Assembly (NCBI RefSeq): GCF_001425485.1
Contig: NZ_LMQW01000015.1
Coordinates: 1 to 46,646, forward strand
Reading direction: 5' to 3'
Source of the DNA: Aureimonas sp. Leaf427
GTDB lineage: Bacteria > Pseudomonadota > Alphaproteobacteria > Rhizobiales > Rhizobiaceae
Length of the DNA: 46,646 nt
Below the pieces are notes generated by a model that saw nothing but the letters and a program-made list of their open reading frames with translations, was not told the DNA's origin and did not search any database. The translations under genes were made by a program, and so were the position numbers. Positions 40,210 through 46,646 of this stretch are shown one piece after another. The number at the start of each line of letters is the position of its first letter. Positions within the stretch are counted from its first letter, which is position 1.

Positions 40210-40479
40210 TTAGCTCGCAACATCATCGATCGAAGCCCCGGGGTCGTCCGTGCTCCGATGGCTCCCCTTCAGCAGAATCGCGCGCCGACCGCGTCGGAAC
40301 ACCGCCCGCAGAGCGTCGGCGTCTCCCACAACAACCACCGCGGCCTCAGCTCCCCTGGTCCTCCAACGGTCTGCTTTCCCCCCGTCGCGGGTGACCACGA
40401 GGATCTGTTCTTCTGCTGCAAGGAGGCTGCCGACGACAGCCGATCCGACATGTCCAGTGGACCCGAGAACGATGATCAT
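40210..40479 (-). pseudogene. N-terminal fragment of an NmrA-like NAD(P)-binding protein
   Basis: 89 codons begin like an NmrA/azoreductase-type Rossmann protein (MIIVLGSTGHVGSAVVGSLL, QILVVTRDGGKADRWRTRGA, AVVVVGDADALRAVFRRGRR, AILLKGSHRSTDDPGASI) and stop at TAA 40210, where the family would have another ~200 residues. Its ATG overlaps the stop of the CYTH-like gene by 4 bp, so it is still translated as part of that operon. A functional stub is possible but unlikely. Confidence 0.6.
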
Positions 40480-41177
40480 GGTCGGAGCTCCTCGTCAGCC
40501 AAAAGCGGCCCTACGGACAGCCAAGCAGGATAGGACCGGAAGTCTGACTTGCTGAGAACGGCCAGGGTGTCTCTGTCCTGTTGTTCGACGACTGCAAGGG
40601 CCGTCGTGGACAAGATGGCATAGGCGTCGTCGAGATAGTCGCCAATGGCCTCGAAGCCGAACGTCCAGCCCACTTGTGGTTCCTCGGCATCACGGCGCAG
40701 AGTCACGTGCGTGAGTTCGACAGAGCAGATCCGTATCGGCGCCGACGACGGATCGGCATTCGACACTGGCGACGCACCACTTGGGACTTGGCCTTCCCAG
40801 TTCGGCACGTAGCGGCGCAGCTGACGCACCTTTCTGACGAAGGCAGTTGGACCGCTGCGAAGGAACTCCGCCGTGAAGTGGTTCTTGCGATCACCGAGAT
40901 CGGGCTTCATCGACCACTTCGACCAACCCCTCGCCAGGACGGAACCGATACTCGGAAGGTGAATGCTTCGGCCCATGTCGACCGGGCCCTTCGCCTCGAG
41001 CATCTCGTCCCGAATCTTGATGCCGACCTCATGCCAGGCCGGGTCAGGTGTGAGGTAACCATCATCGCGTGGTTCCTCGATACGGACCAACGCTTGGTCG
41101 ACGTCGAAGAATGCGTCCAATCCCGTTGGCGGCTGGTCCCTCCCGAACCACCGGATCTCGGCGCTGACCGTGATCAC
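40476..41177 (-). CDS. CYTH-like (triphosphate-tunnel-type) hypothetical protein
   Basis: A 233-residue protein that starts with GTG 41177, overlapping the CHAD stop by 4 bp. Segments fit the CYTH tunnel pattern with charged residues on alternate strand positions: TVSAEIRWFGRD, WHEVGIKIRDEMLEAKGPV (like x-x-K-x-R-x-x-x-x-E-x-K-G of CYTH), then KWSKWS-type basic stretch (LARGWSKWSMKP), ICSVELTHVTLRR and VGWTFGFEAIGDY. CYTH proteins bind or cleave triphosphates and often sit fused to CHAD. I place it there by pattern and context; it is divergent enough that I am not certain. Confidence 0.55.
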   Translation of the reverse strand: MITVSAEIRWFGRDQPPTGLDAFFDVDQALVRIEEPRDDGYLTPDPAWHEVGIKIRDEMLEAKGPVDMGRSIHLPSIGSVLARGWSKWSMKPDLGDRKNHFTAEFLRSGPTAFVRKVRQLRRYVPNWEGQVPSGASPVSNADPSSAPIRICSVELTHVTLRRDAEEPQVGWTFGFEAIGDYLDDAYAILSTTALAVVEQQDRDTLAVLSKSDFRSYPAWLSVGPLLADEELRP

Positions 41178-42151
41178 GTCGGTGCTTCCAGGTGCGCTTG
41201 CTTGTCGGCAGCCCGCCACGTTTGTGAGGTGTGCTTCGCTTTCCGGCTCCCGGCGGCATCGAGATAGCTCTCCATCCGTCGCCGGAACGCGGCAGGCTTC
41301 TCGGCGAACAGGCGCGCGCAGGCCTCCAAGGCGGATCGCCGAAGCTCGTCCTGGTAGGTGTCGATCAGCGCGGTGACGGCTTCTCGATCCTCATGGGATG
41401 CATGGGCGGCTGGGTCCGCGGCGATCTCGGCGCGCATCACGGCGTAGTCATGATCTCGGCCGAGGTCGTCAGCGACGCCATCCGCCACCTTGCGTGCAGG
41501 CTCCAGCACCTCCGGCCAAGCTGGCGAGAGGAGCCGCAAGTGCATGGCGTGGTACTTCACCCGCTTGCGTAGCTCGTGGAACGCCTCGGCGTCGCCATGC
41601 CGCTTCAAACCCTCCAGCCCCGCGCGGGCACGACGGTAGTTCTCCTTAAGGCCATCCAGCAGGGCGGCACGCGCCGAAGCCTTTTCGTGCGACGAACCCC
41701 ATCCCTTCCACTCCTTCTGTGCCTTCTTCAACGTGTCTACGACGTCTGCCACCTTCTTCGACAGCGATCCCTGTTCATCGACGGCAGCCTGCCGCCTGCG
41801 GTCCAGCGCTTCCCTGAGGTTGGACATCGGCCCCACCGCGGCATCCTCGCCGAAACGCTCCTTCAAGGCATCGAGGGACTCGATCAGCGCCGTCCGGTCG
41901 CGGACGGCCGACAGGCTCTTGGCCGTGTCCCGGAAGCGGACGTTCTCTGAACGGTAGAGGTCGGGATCGCTCCTCCGAATGAGGCGCAAGAGACCGCGCA
42001 ACCTCTTCAACCGCTTGCGCACGTCGTGGATTGCTTCCCCGCGATCTCCCGAGGCATTGTCGAGGTCCTCGACGGCTGCTCCGAGCTCCTCGAGCGCGAC
42101 GCGTCCTATCTCCTTCGAGAGGGATCGCTCGGGATGCAGTTTGTAGGCCAT
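41174..42151 (-). CDS. CHAD domain-containing protein
   Basis: A 325-residue all-helical CHAD protein. The two helical-bundle halves start with IHDVRKRLKRLRGLLRLIRR (His and Arg/Lys lining the polyphosphate-binding surface) and FHELRKRVKYHAMHLRLLSP, with LGRDHDYAVMRAEI in the second half. CHAD proteins bind inorganic polyphosphate; here a CYTH-like gene follows in the same operon (GTGA overlap), as the two are often fused or adjacent elsewhere. The Na/phosphate symporter gene is divergent at 42327, giving a phosphate theme. Confidence 0.9.
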   Translation of the reverse strand: MAYKLHPERSLSKEIGRVALEELGAAVEDLDNASGDRGEAIHDVRKRLKRLRGLLRLIRRSDPDLYRSENVRFRDTAKSLSAVRDRTALIESLDALKERFGEDAAVGPMSNLREALDRRRQAAVDEQGSLSKKVADVVDTLKKAQKEWKGWGSSHEKASARAALLDGLKENYRRARAGLEGLKRHGDAEAFHELRKRVKYHAMHLRLLSPAWPEVLEPARKVADGVADDLGRDHDYAVMRAEIAADPAAHASHEDREAVTALIDTYQDELRRSALEACARLFAEKPAAFRRRMESYLDAAGSRKAKHTSQTWRAADKQAHLEAPT

Positions 42152-42326
42152 GAGCAGTATCTCTGTTTTGCGGAAATGTTTTCCGATCCAGCATCAAGAG
42201 TCTTGCTTGATCAAAGGTGATGGACAGAAGACGCTTAAACAGCCCGCGCGGTTGCCCTTCAGTTGCGTTCATCGCCGTGTCACGCAGGCGGCGCCTTATC
42301 CGCGAAAGTGGTCGGGAGCGTTGTCG

Positions 42327-43280
42327 ATGGACTGGATGTCACTGGCGATGGGCGCGATCGGCGGCCTCGTCCTCTTCCTCTACGGCGTGCACGAGCTCAG
42401 CCAGGCGCTGAAGGCAGTCGCGGGCGAGCGGATGAAGCGGTTGATCGGTCAGGCGACGGGCGATCGCTTTCGCGGTCTCGGCGCCGGGACGGTCGCGACC
42501 GTTCTCCTCGACTCCTCCTCACTGACGATCATCCTCCTCATCACCTTCGTCGACGCGGGCCTCGCAACGTTCGTGCAGGCGCTGCCCGTCGTTCTCGGCG
42601 CCAACATCGGCACGACGTTCTCGAGCCAGGTCTTCGCGGTCGGCATCGACGCGTACGCCCCCGTCCTGATGCTCGCCGGGTTCCTCCTCCGGATGACGAT
42701 GAAGAAGCACCATGCCAAGGATTGGGGCTCCGCCATCTTCGGCATCGGCCTCGTCCTCTTCGGCCTCCACACGATCGGCGAGGCAGCCGAGCCCTTAAAG
42801 GACCAGCCGGCGGTGACGGACTGGCTTAAGACCATGGCGACGCCCGTCTACGGCATCATCGCCGGCGCGGCCATCACGGTCGCCATCCAGTCCTCGTCCG
42901 CCATGCTCGGGATCATCATCACGCTGGCGGGGCAAGGGATCATTCCGCTGGAGGCAGGCATCGCGATGATGCTGGGCGCCGAGATCGGCACCTGCGCCGA
43001 CACGCTCGTCGCCACGATCGGGCGCTCGCGCGACGCGCTGCGGGTCGGGCTGTTCCACCTCTTCTTCAACATCATCACCGTCCTCATCGGTGCGGTGCTG
43101 GTGGAGCAGATCGTCGCCTTCGCGACCTGGACCAGCGACGACGTCGCCCAGCAGATCGCCAATGCCCATGTCGCGTTCAACGTCGGCGGCGCGCTGCTCT
43201 TCCTTGGCTTCGTGCGCATCGTCGGGCGGCTGATCGAGCGTGCGGTGCCGGAGCGGATGGAAGCCGTCCCCGCCGAGTGA
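42327..43280 (+). CDS. Na+/phosphate symporter family protein
   Basis: A 317-residue membrane protein of the NptA/PNaS (Na/Pi cotransporter II) family. The two repeated Q-S-S-S-type signatures are present: VLLDSSSLTIILLITFVDAG (first, with Leu-Asp in place of Gln) and AITVAIQSSSAMLGIIITLA (second), each followed by a G-A-N/E-I-G-T motif (VLGANIGTTFSSQVF; MLGAEIGTCADTLVA). About nine helices; the PhoU-like C-terminus of longer members is lacking. I start at ATG 42327; the upstream open frame is not protein-like. It is divergent from the CHAD-CYTH pair. Confidence 0.85.
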   Translation: MDWMSLAMGAIGGLVLFLYGVHELSQALKAVAGERMKRLIGQATGDRFRGLGAGTVATVLLDSSSLTIILLITFVDAGLATFVQALPVVLGANIGTTFSSQVFAVGIDAYAPVLMLAGFLLRMTMKKHHAKDWGSAIFGIGLVLFGLHTIGEAAEPLKDQPAVTDWLKTMATPVYGIIAGAAITVAIQSSSAMLGIIITLAGQGIIPLEAGIAMMLGAEIGTCADTLVATIGRSRDALRVGLFHLFFNIITVLIGAVLVEQIVAFATWTSDDVAQQIANAHVAFNVGGALLFLGFVRIVGRLIERAVPERMEAVPAE

Positions 43281-43323
43281 GGCTGAGGGGTGAACATCAT
43301 CACCCGCGAAAGGGAGCTGCCTC

Positions 43324-43566
43324 ATGATGAGGACCACGAAGCTGGGCACGGCAGGCGAGCGCTTTCGGCGCATAGCCGAGGAGCAAGGGCGTGAAGCTGC
43401 TTCCACGGTGCTGCCGAAGGTTCGCGAGCGATGCCTGGAGGCTGAGCGTTCCTTCCTTGTCATGGCCGAGAGGGCGGAGGCGGTAGAAGTCGACCGTCAA
43501 AGACGAGCGGCTGCGGTTGTACCGAAGCCTGCTGCCCGACGCCCCCGGCGTTTCGGCTACGCTTGA
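43324..43566 (+). CDS. 80-residue basic hypothetical protein
   Basis: A small, highly basic helical protein (AGERFRRIAEEQGREAASTV, ERCLEAERSFLVMAERAEAV, ending KPAARRPRRFGYA) with a good ribosome binding site (AAAGGGAG). It follows the Na/phosphate symporter gene by 43 bp, so it may be co-transcribed. Its 3' end overlaps that of the opposite gene by 10 bp. No family recognised. Confidence 0.5.
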   Translation: MMRTTKLGTAGERFRRIAEEQGREAASTVLPKVRERCLEAERSFLVMAERAEAVEVDRQRRAAAVVPKPAARRPRRFGYA

Positions 43567-43856
43567 AGCACTTCAGATTTTACCCTGCGCTTCGCCTTCG
43601 GCTTTTTCGCCCGTGATGTATCCCCGGCATCCTTCTCGTCCGAGGTGCGTTCGGCGATCGCCAAGTCCTGTATGCGCTTTGCCTTCTCGGGATCGGCGTC
43701 GAGGCCACCCGTCAGAGCGTAAAACGCGGCCTGAACCACGTCCTTCTTGGACACGCCGGGATGACGTTCGCGCACCGCCGCAATGATCTCCTTGGCCTTG
43801 GTGCCAGGGGTGGCAAGCTCTTGAACGGTCGCGGCGAGATCGTCGAGCTTCGACAT
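43557..43856 (-). CDS. 99-residue hypothetical protein with basic tail
   Basis: I start at ATG 43856 (MSKLDDLAATVQELA), not the earlier in-frame ATG. The N-terminal ~70 residues are helical (KAKEIIAAVRERHPGVSKKD, VVQAAFYALTGGLD), and the C-terminal ~25 are Lys/Arg-rich (SRAKKPKAKRRVKSEVL), suggesting DNA or RNA binding. Short proteins with this plan are known in Rhizobiales but have no assigned function. Convergent with the symporter-linked gene. Confidence 0.55.
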   Translation of the reverse strand: MSKLDDLAATVQELATPGTKAKEIIAAVRERHPGVSKKDVVQAAFYALTGGLDADPEKAKRIQDLAIAERTSDEKDAGDTSRAKKPKAKRRVKSEVLQA

Positions 43857-43995
43857 GGGCAGATTCTTTGTCAACGAAATGTCATGAGCCCTTCCGCGAG
43901 GTCGCTGTCACAGTCAACGGGTGCGCCTGTCGGCATCGTCGCGGGAACGTCATCGTGTGGGCTTAGGCTAGCGGACAACCTATGGAGGACACGCC

Positions 43996-44949
43996 ATGCC
44001 GTACCGCCTCGTGAAGGGTCGCTACCGGGTCGTCGCCTACTCGCCGGACGGCGACACGATCCGCTTCGAGCCCGACGACCGCGAGGCCTTCGGCGACCTG
44101 CTCGACGACGCCCAGTTCAACGTCCGGGGTCACGTGCCGTTGCGCTTGGAGGGCATCGACGCGCTGGAAAGCCATTATTCACCACCGTCGGGCGGCGGGG
44201 CGCTCAGCCAGCCGATGCCGCTCGCCCGGGCTGCCACCGACTTCCTTCTCGACTTTGTCGGGATCCGGGACGTCGTCTGGACGGCCGAGCGGCGCTCTAT
44301 CGCTTCGGCGGTCGATGGGGTGCCCGGCCACATCCTGACCCGTTCGGTCGACAAGTACGGCCGCGTCATCGCGTTCGCCTTTACCGGAAATGCGGACGAG
44401 GAGGACGGTGACGACGTCTACCTCGACGCCGATGGGCTGGCGGCGAGCTACAACCTTGTGGCCCTCTCGGCCGGACTCGTCTACCCGACCTTCTACTGGG
44501 GTCTCTTTGCCGATCTCCGGACCGCCATGGCCGACGCCACGCGGGCGGCACGCGCGGAGCGCAGGGGCGTCTTCGCTAAGGACGCGACACAGACGGGCGT
44601 GACAGTGACGTCGCTCGCCTCGATCACCGATGACGCGGTCATCCTGCCGAAGCTTTTCCGTCGCCTCTCGGACTTCCTTGTGGCGACCGGATCGGTCGAG
44701 GACTTCGACGCCGCGGTGGAGGCCAACCGCGAACCCGTTCTGGACCTCACCACCAGCAACTTCACCCACTTCGACACCTTCATCGAGCAGGACGGCGATA
44801 CGGTCCGCCTGACGCGCCTGCCCGAGGACATCGTCTTCGACCCGATGCCCAACCGCGAGACGGCGAGCCTCGGCGCCATGCTCGAGATGGCGATGGTCGA
44901 TGGCGACATCACCGCCGAAACCGTCACGACCAACGGAGATCCCGCATGA
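43996..44949 (+). CDS. thermonuclease (SNase)-like domain protein
   Basis: 317 residues. The N-terminal ~180 have the staphylococcal-nuclease pattern in order: YRVVAYSPDGDTIRFEPDDR, PLRLEGIDALESHY, LTRSVDKYGRVIAFAF, VYLDADGLAASYNLVALSAG and AARAERRGVFAKDA. The key acidic and Arg residues are mostly present (D-G-D-T; K-Y-G-R). The remaining ~130 residues form an unknown C-terminal domain. GGAGG precedes the ATG. It overlaps a small acidic protein gene by 4 bp. Nuclease activity is inferred. Confidence 0.75.
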   Translation: MPYRLVKGRYRVVAYSPDGDTIRFEPDDREAFGDLLDDAQFNVRGHVPLRLEGIDALESHYSPPSGGGALSQPMPLARAATDFLLDFVGIRDVVWTAERRSIASAVDGVPGHILTRSVDKYGRVIAFAFTGNADEEDGDDVYLDADGLAASYNLVALSAGLVYPTFYWGLFADLRTAMADATRAARAERRGVFAKDATQTGVTVTSLASITDDAVILPKLFRRLSDFLVATGSVEDFDAAVEANREPVLDLTTSNFTHFDTFIEQDGDTVRLTRLPEDIVFDPMPNRETASLGAMLEMAMVDGDITAETVTTNGDPA

Positions 44950-45128
44950 GCAATGTCCCAGGCATCAGCCCGATCACGACCGACATCGAGGACGTCCGGC
45001 ACTCGGACGAGGACGGCTTCTTCGGCGACGAAGGTGACGGCAACGTCCCTGACGATGAGACGGACGAGGACGACGACGAGGCACGCAAAGTGATCGAGGA
45101 AGGGAAGGGCCGCACCATCAATCCTTGA
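44946..45128 (+). CDS. 60-residue very acidic protein coupled to the SNase-like gene
   Basis: Over a third of the residues are Asp/Glu (DEDGFFGDEGDGNVPDDETD, then EDDDEARKVIEEGKG). The net charge is strongly negative and the protein is probably unfolded. It overlaps the SNase-like gene by 4 bp (ATGA), so it is made in step with it. Such proteins can mimic DNA or act as inhibitors of nucleases, which fits this neighbour, but that is inference only. Confidence 0.6.
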   Translation: MSNVPGISPITTDIEDVRHSDEDGFFGDEGDGNVPDDETDEDDDEARKVIEEGKGRTINP

Positions 45129-45220
45129 AGGGTTGGTCGGATCCGCCGCGACGCGTTTTGACATCGCCACGTCATCGGCGGCCGCTATCGGAGAGGCTCA
45201 GAACCACGACGGTCGATGCC

Positions 45221-45526
45221 ATGCACACGTCTCATCCGGTCTTCGGGGACCTCGTCACGTCGAACAGGCTGGTGCGCGGCGGACGTTGGACGTTCCGGGG
45301 CACCCTCGTCCTCTTGGACGACGTCTTCGCCGAGCTCGCGCGGGGAATGACCCTGCAAGCCGTCTGGGAAAAGCATGGCGCGCTCGATCGCCGGGACCTC
45401 GAGGCGGTGGTGAGCCAAGCGCTGGGCGAGCATGCCCACGCGCTCCGCGAGCCGACGGGCGACCTCGCATTCGGCGACGCTCGCCGCGGGGCGGAAACCC
45501 GATCGACACGCCGCGCCGCAGCCTGA
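45221..45526 (+). CDS. DUF433 family antitoxin-like protein
   Basis: A 101-residue protein matching DUF433, the VapB45-like family of antitoxins: FGDLVTSNRLVRGGRWTFRG (where DUF433 has N-P-x-I-x-x-G-x-P-x-I-R-G-T), LVLLDDVFAELARGMTLQAV and GALDRRDLEAVVSQALGEHA. DUF433 genes are usually followed by a PIN-like DUF5615 toxin. Here the next gene overlaps it by one base (TGATG) but does not resemble PIN. The start ATG 45221 gives the normal length. Confidence 0.7.
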   Translation: MHTSHPVFGDLVTSNRLVRGGRWTFRGTLVLLDDVFAELARGMTLQAVWEKHGALDRRDLEAVVSQALGEHAHALREPTGDLAFGDARRGAETRSTRRAAA

Positions 45527-45837
45527 TGGGGCCGATCGTACCCACCATCCGCCGGGGGCGAATGGGATGGATGGAAACCAGGCGGCCGGTCGCGGCAGAT
45601 CTCGACGAGCGCATGGGCGCAAGGACGGAGTCTTCGATGTCCCCAAAGCGGCCGCCATCCGACGCCATGACGCTCCGGGAACTTGGCGTCGCCGATCTGG
45701 ACTGCGCTTTCGACGCTGAGGGGTTCCTGGACGGTCCGCCCGCCGACGGGGCCGATCGGGCAAGTGCGCCGACCAGCGCGGACGGCAAGGACCCGGTCGA
45801 GGTCGACGACCTGCCGCGGCAACTGTCCACCTCGTAG
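45526..45837 (+). CDS. 103-residue hypothetical protein coupled to the DUF433 gene
   Basis: The ATG (45526) shares its A with the TGA of the DUF433 gene. The product is Arg-rich at the start (PTIRRGRMGWMETRRPVAAD) and acidic at the end (AFDAEGFLDGPPADGADRAS and PVEVDDLPRQL). No catalytic motif or family is visible; Asp-rich PIN-type motifs are not present. Support comes mainly from the overlap with the preceding gene. Confidence 0.4.
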   Translation: MGPIVPTIRRGRMGWMETRRPVAADLDERMGARTESSMSPKRPPSDAMTLRELGVADLDCAFDAEGFLDGPPADGADRASAPTSADGKDPVEVDDLPRQLSTS

Positions 45838-45989
45838 CCGACGAGTCGGCGCGCGGCCCCGCTCTCGCGTCCGGTTTTGATGACGATCCCATGAAATTCC
45901 CCATGCCGGGGAACGGCGACCGTCGCGCCGACGCTACCAAAAGCGACCAACCGGGCCGATGCCCACCTCAATGACGGACGGAGTTCCCC

Positions 45990-46334
45990 ATGTCGAAGGT
46001 CAGCATGCCCATCCTCCTCGCTGCCTTTCTCCTCTCCGGGGCTGCGGACCAGGCGCAATCGACCGCCGGCGACGAGGTGCAGGACTCGGGCGTCGGCAAG
46101 GTCGACACCGGAGCCTGGGTCGGCAAGCCCGTCGTCAGCGCCGACGGCAAGGCGATCGGCAAGGTTCGCGACGTCAGCATGGCCACGGCAAATAGCGACG
46201 GCGGGGTCGTCGTCGTCGAGAGCGAGGGCGGCGAGGAGCTGAAAGTCCCGATGCAGGGCGCCAGCTTCGACGGCACGTCGGTGACGGTCTCGATGCCGGA
46301 GGAGAACGCGGACAAGCCCGCGGCGGCGAACTGA
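45990..46334 (+). CDS. exported PRC-barrel domain protein
   Basis: A 114-residue protein with a signal peptide (SMPILLAAFLLSGAADQAQS) and one PRC-barrel (WVGKPVVSADGKAIGKVRDV, then VVVVESEGGEELKVPMQGAS). Small exported PRC-barrel proteins are common in Rhizobiales and of unknown role. GGAG precedes the ATG. The next feature is the gene interrupted by the IS256 element. Confidence 0.8.
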   Translation: MSKVSMPILLAAFLLSGAADQAQSTAGDEVQDSGVGKVDTGAWVGKPVVSADGKAIGKVRDVSMATANSDGGVVVVESEGGEELKVPMQGASFDGTSVTVSMPEENADKPAAAN

Positions 46335-46367
46335 CGGCATGTCGGCAGCGTCACCGCGACCCGGAAG

Positions 46368-46530
46368 ATGAAGGGCAAGTCCGTCCATGTCGTCCTGAAC
46401 GCCGGGGCGGGAGCGGCGTCGAAGCTCGGCGTTACGAGGCAGTCCCTGATGGATGCCCTGGGCCGGGCCGGAGCGCGTTCCGTCGACATCGATGCGGATG
46501 CGTCGACGCCGCTTGCGGACCGTGTCCGGG
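46368..46530 (+). pseudogene. diacylglycerol-kinase-like gene cut by an IS element
   Basis: From ATG 46368 the frame reads GKSVHVVLNAGAGAASKLGV, TRQSLMDALGRAGARSVDI and ASTPLADRVRD, the start of a DAGK-catalytic (YegS/BmrU-like lipid kinase) domain with V-x-x-N-A-G-A-G. At about 46528 the match ends where the IS256 left end begins, about 20 residues before the G-G-D-G motif expected next. The rest of the gene must lie beyond the element. Confidence 0.65.
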
Positions 46531-46646
46531 ACTGTCAGGAGTTCTGTGCGGGAGGTCATGATGATGGAAAGGAAAGGACCATCGCATGGCTATCGACAAA
46601 GAGCTTTTGGACCAGCTTCTGGCGGGACGCGACCCTCAGGACGTTT
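46528..46646 (+). mobile_element. left end of an IS256-family insertion sequence
   Basis: The left end matches IS256-type terminal repeats (GGGACTGTCAGGAGTTCTG, similar to the family's GG-x-x-CTGTCAGG-A start), followed by a 30-40 bp leader and the transposase start codon. The right end is beyond the window, so target-site duplication cannot be checked. Confidence 0.7.
46586..46646 (+). CDS. IS256-family transposase, N-terminus (runs off the window)
   Basis: The first 20 codons (MAIDKELLDQLLAGRDPQDV) are the start of IS256-type DDE transposases, as in many rhizobial and sphingomonad copies (D-x-x-L-L-D-x-L-L-x-G-R-D-P-x). A good AAGGA ribosome site precedes it. The gene continues past the right edge. 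Confidence 0.8.
   Translation, partial: MAIDKELLDQLLAGRDPQDV

Noticed and set aside
45255-46559. 434-codon open frame on the minus strand
   Set aside because: It crosses the DUF433, PRC-barrel and DAGK-like genes on the other strand and has no recognisable domain.
1-46646. CRISPR array, rRNA operon, replication origin or partition genes
   Set aside because: No regularly spaced repeats, rRNA sequence or Rep/Par genes were seen.

Overview
The window looks like an accessory stretch of a GC-rich alphaproteobacterial chromosome or large plasmid, most likely Hyphomicrobiales (Rhizobiales). The porin stub at 39.8 kb has the N-terminus typical of the Rhizobiales Porin_2 family. GTG and TTG starts are common, genes are often joined by ATGA/GTGA overlaps, and many small DUF proteins are of alphaproteobacterial type. 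Decayed genes are frequent, and the right edge enters an IS256-family element that has interrupted a diacylglycerol-kinase-like gene.

Layout. 0-5 kb: a minus-strand series of very small genes (a lipoprotein, a secreted protein, single-helix microproteins, a stop-riddled XRE regulator, DUF983, three overlapping tiny genes), then an NAD(P)H-hydrate dehydratase coupled to a histidine phosphatase. 5-9.8 kb: a ferritin-like protein, an SRAP peptidase, a small Zn-ribbon-like gene with a degenerate second copy behind a MarR regulator, a frameshifted tyrosine integrase, and three microproteins of 34-43 residues. 10.1-25.2 kb: a metabolic island around a LysR regulator, with a tandem carboxymuconolactone decarboxylase, cupin, alpha/beta hydrolase, SDR, cyclophilin-like protein, class III cyclase, metallophosphoesterase, tautomerase, periplasmic-type aldehyde oxidoreductase PaoABC, a dihydrofolate-reductase-like protein and an MFS exporter. 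25.2-26.4 kb: a cytochrome b561-like membrane protein coupled to a cytochrome P460. 26.8-29.9 kb: four unrecognised genes, three with signal peptides. 30-33.4 kb: small stress-type proteins, an HNH protein, an SDR, DUF3606 and a GFA enzyme. 33.5-40.5 kb: many gene fragments (F420-reductase-like, GGDEF, EAL, third Zn-ribbon copy, porin, NmrA) around an intact PAS histidine kinase and a phytase-like exported protein. 40.5-43.3 kb: CYTH-like, CHAD and Na/phosphate-symporter genes. 43.3-46.6 kb: an SNase-like protein with an acidic partner, a DUF433 antitoxin-like gene, a PRC-barrel protein, and the IS256 insertion.

How the genes work together. The strongest signal is a shared promoter layout in the 10-25 kb island. 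Four promoters (before the decarboxylase-cupin pair, the hydrolase-SDR set, paoABC and the MFS gene) carry T(C/G)ATA-N9-TAT(A/G)(G/A), followed after exactly 21 nt by TAAT or TAGT, in the same orientation relative to the gene. One copy lies 4 bp upstream of the LysR start. Most products carry Sec or Tat export signals, so I infer a LysR-controlled, largely periplasmic response to aldehydes, quinones or other electrophiles, with an efflux pump. This is inference from sequence only.
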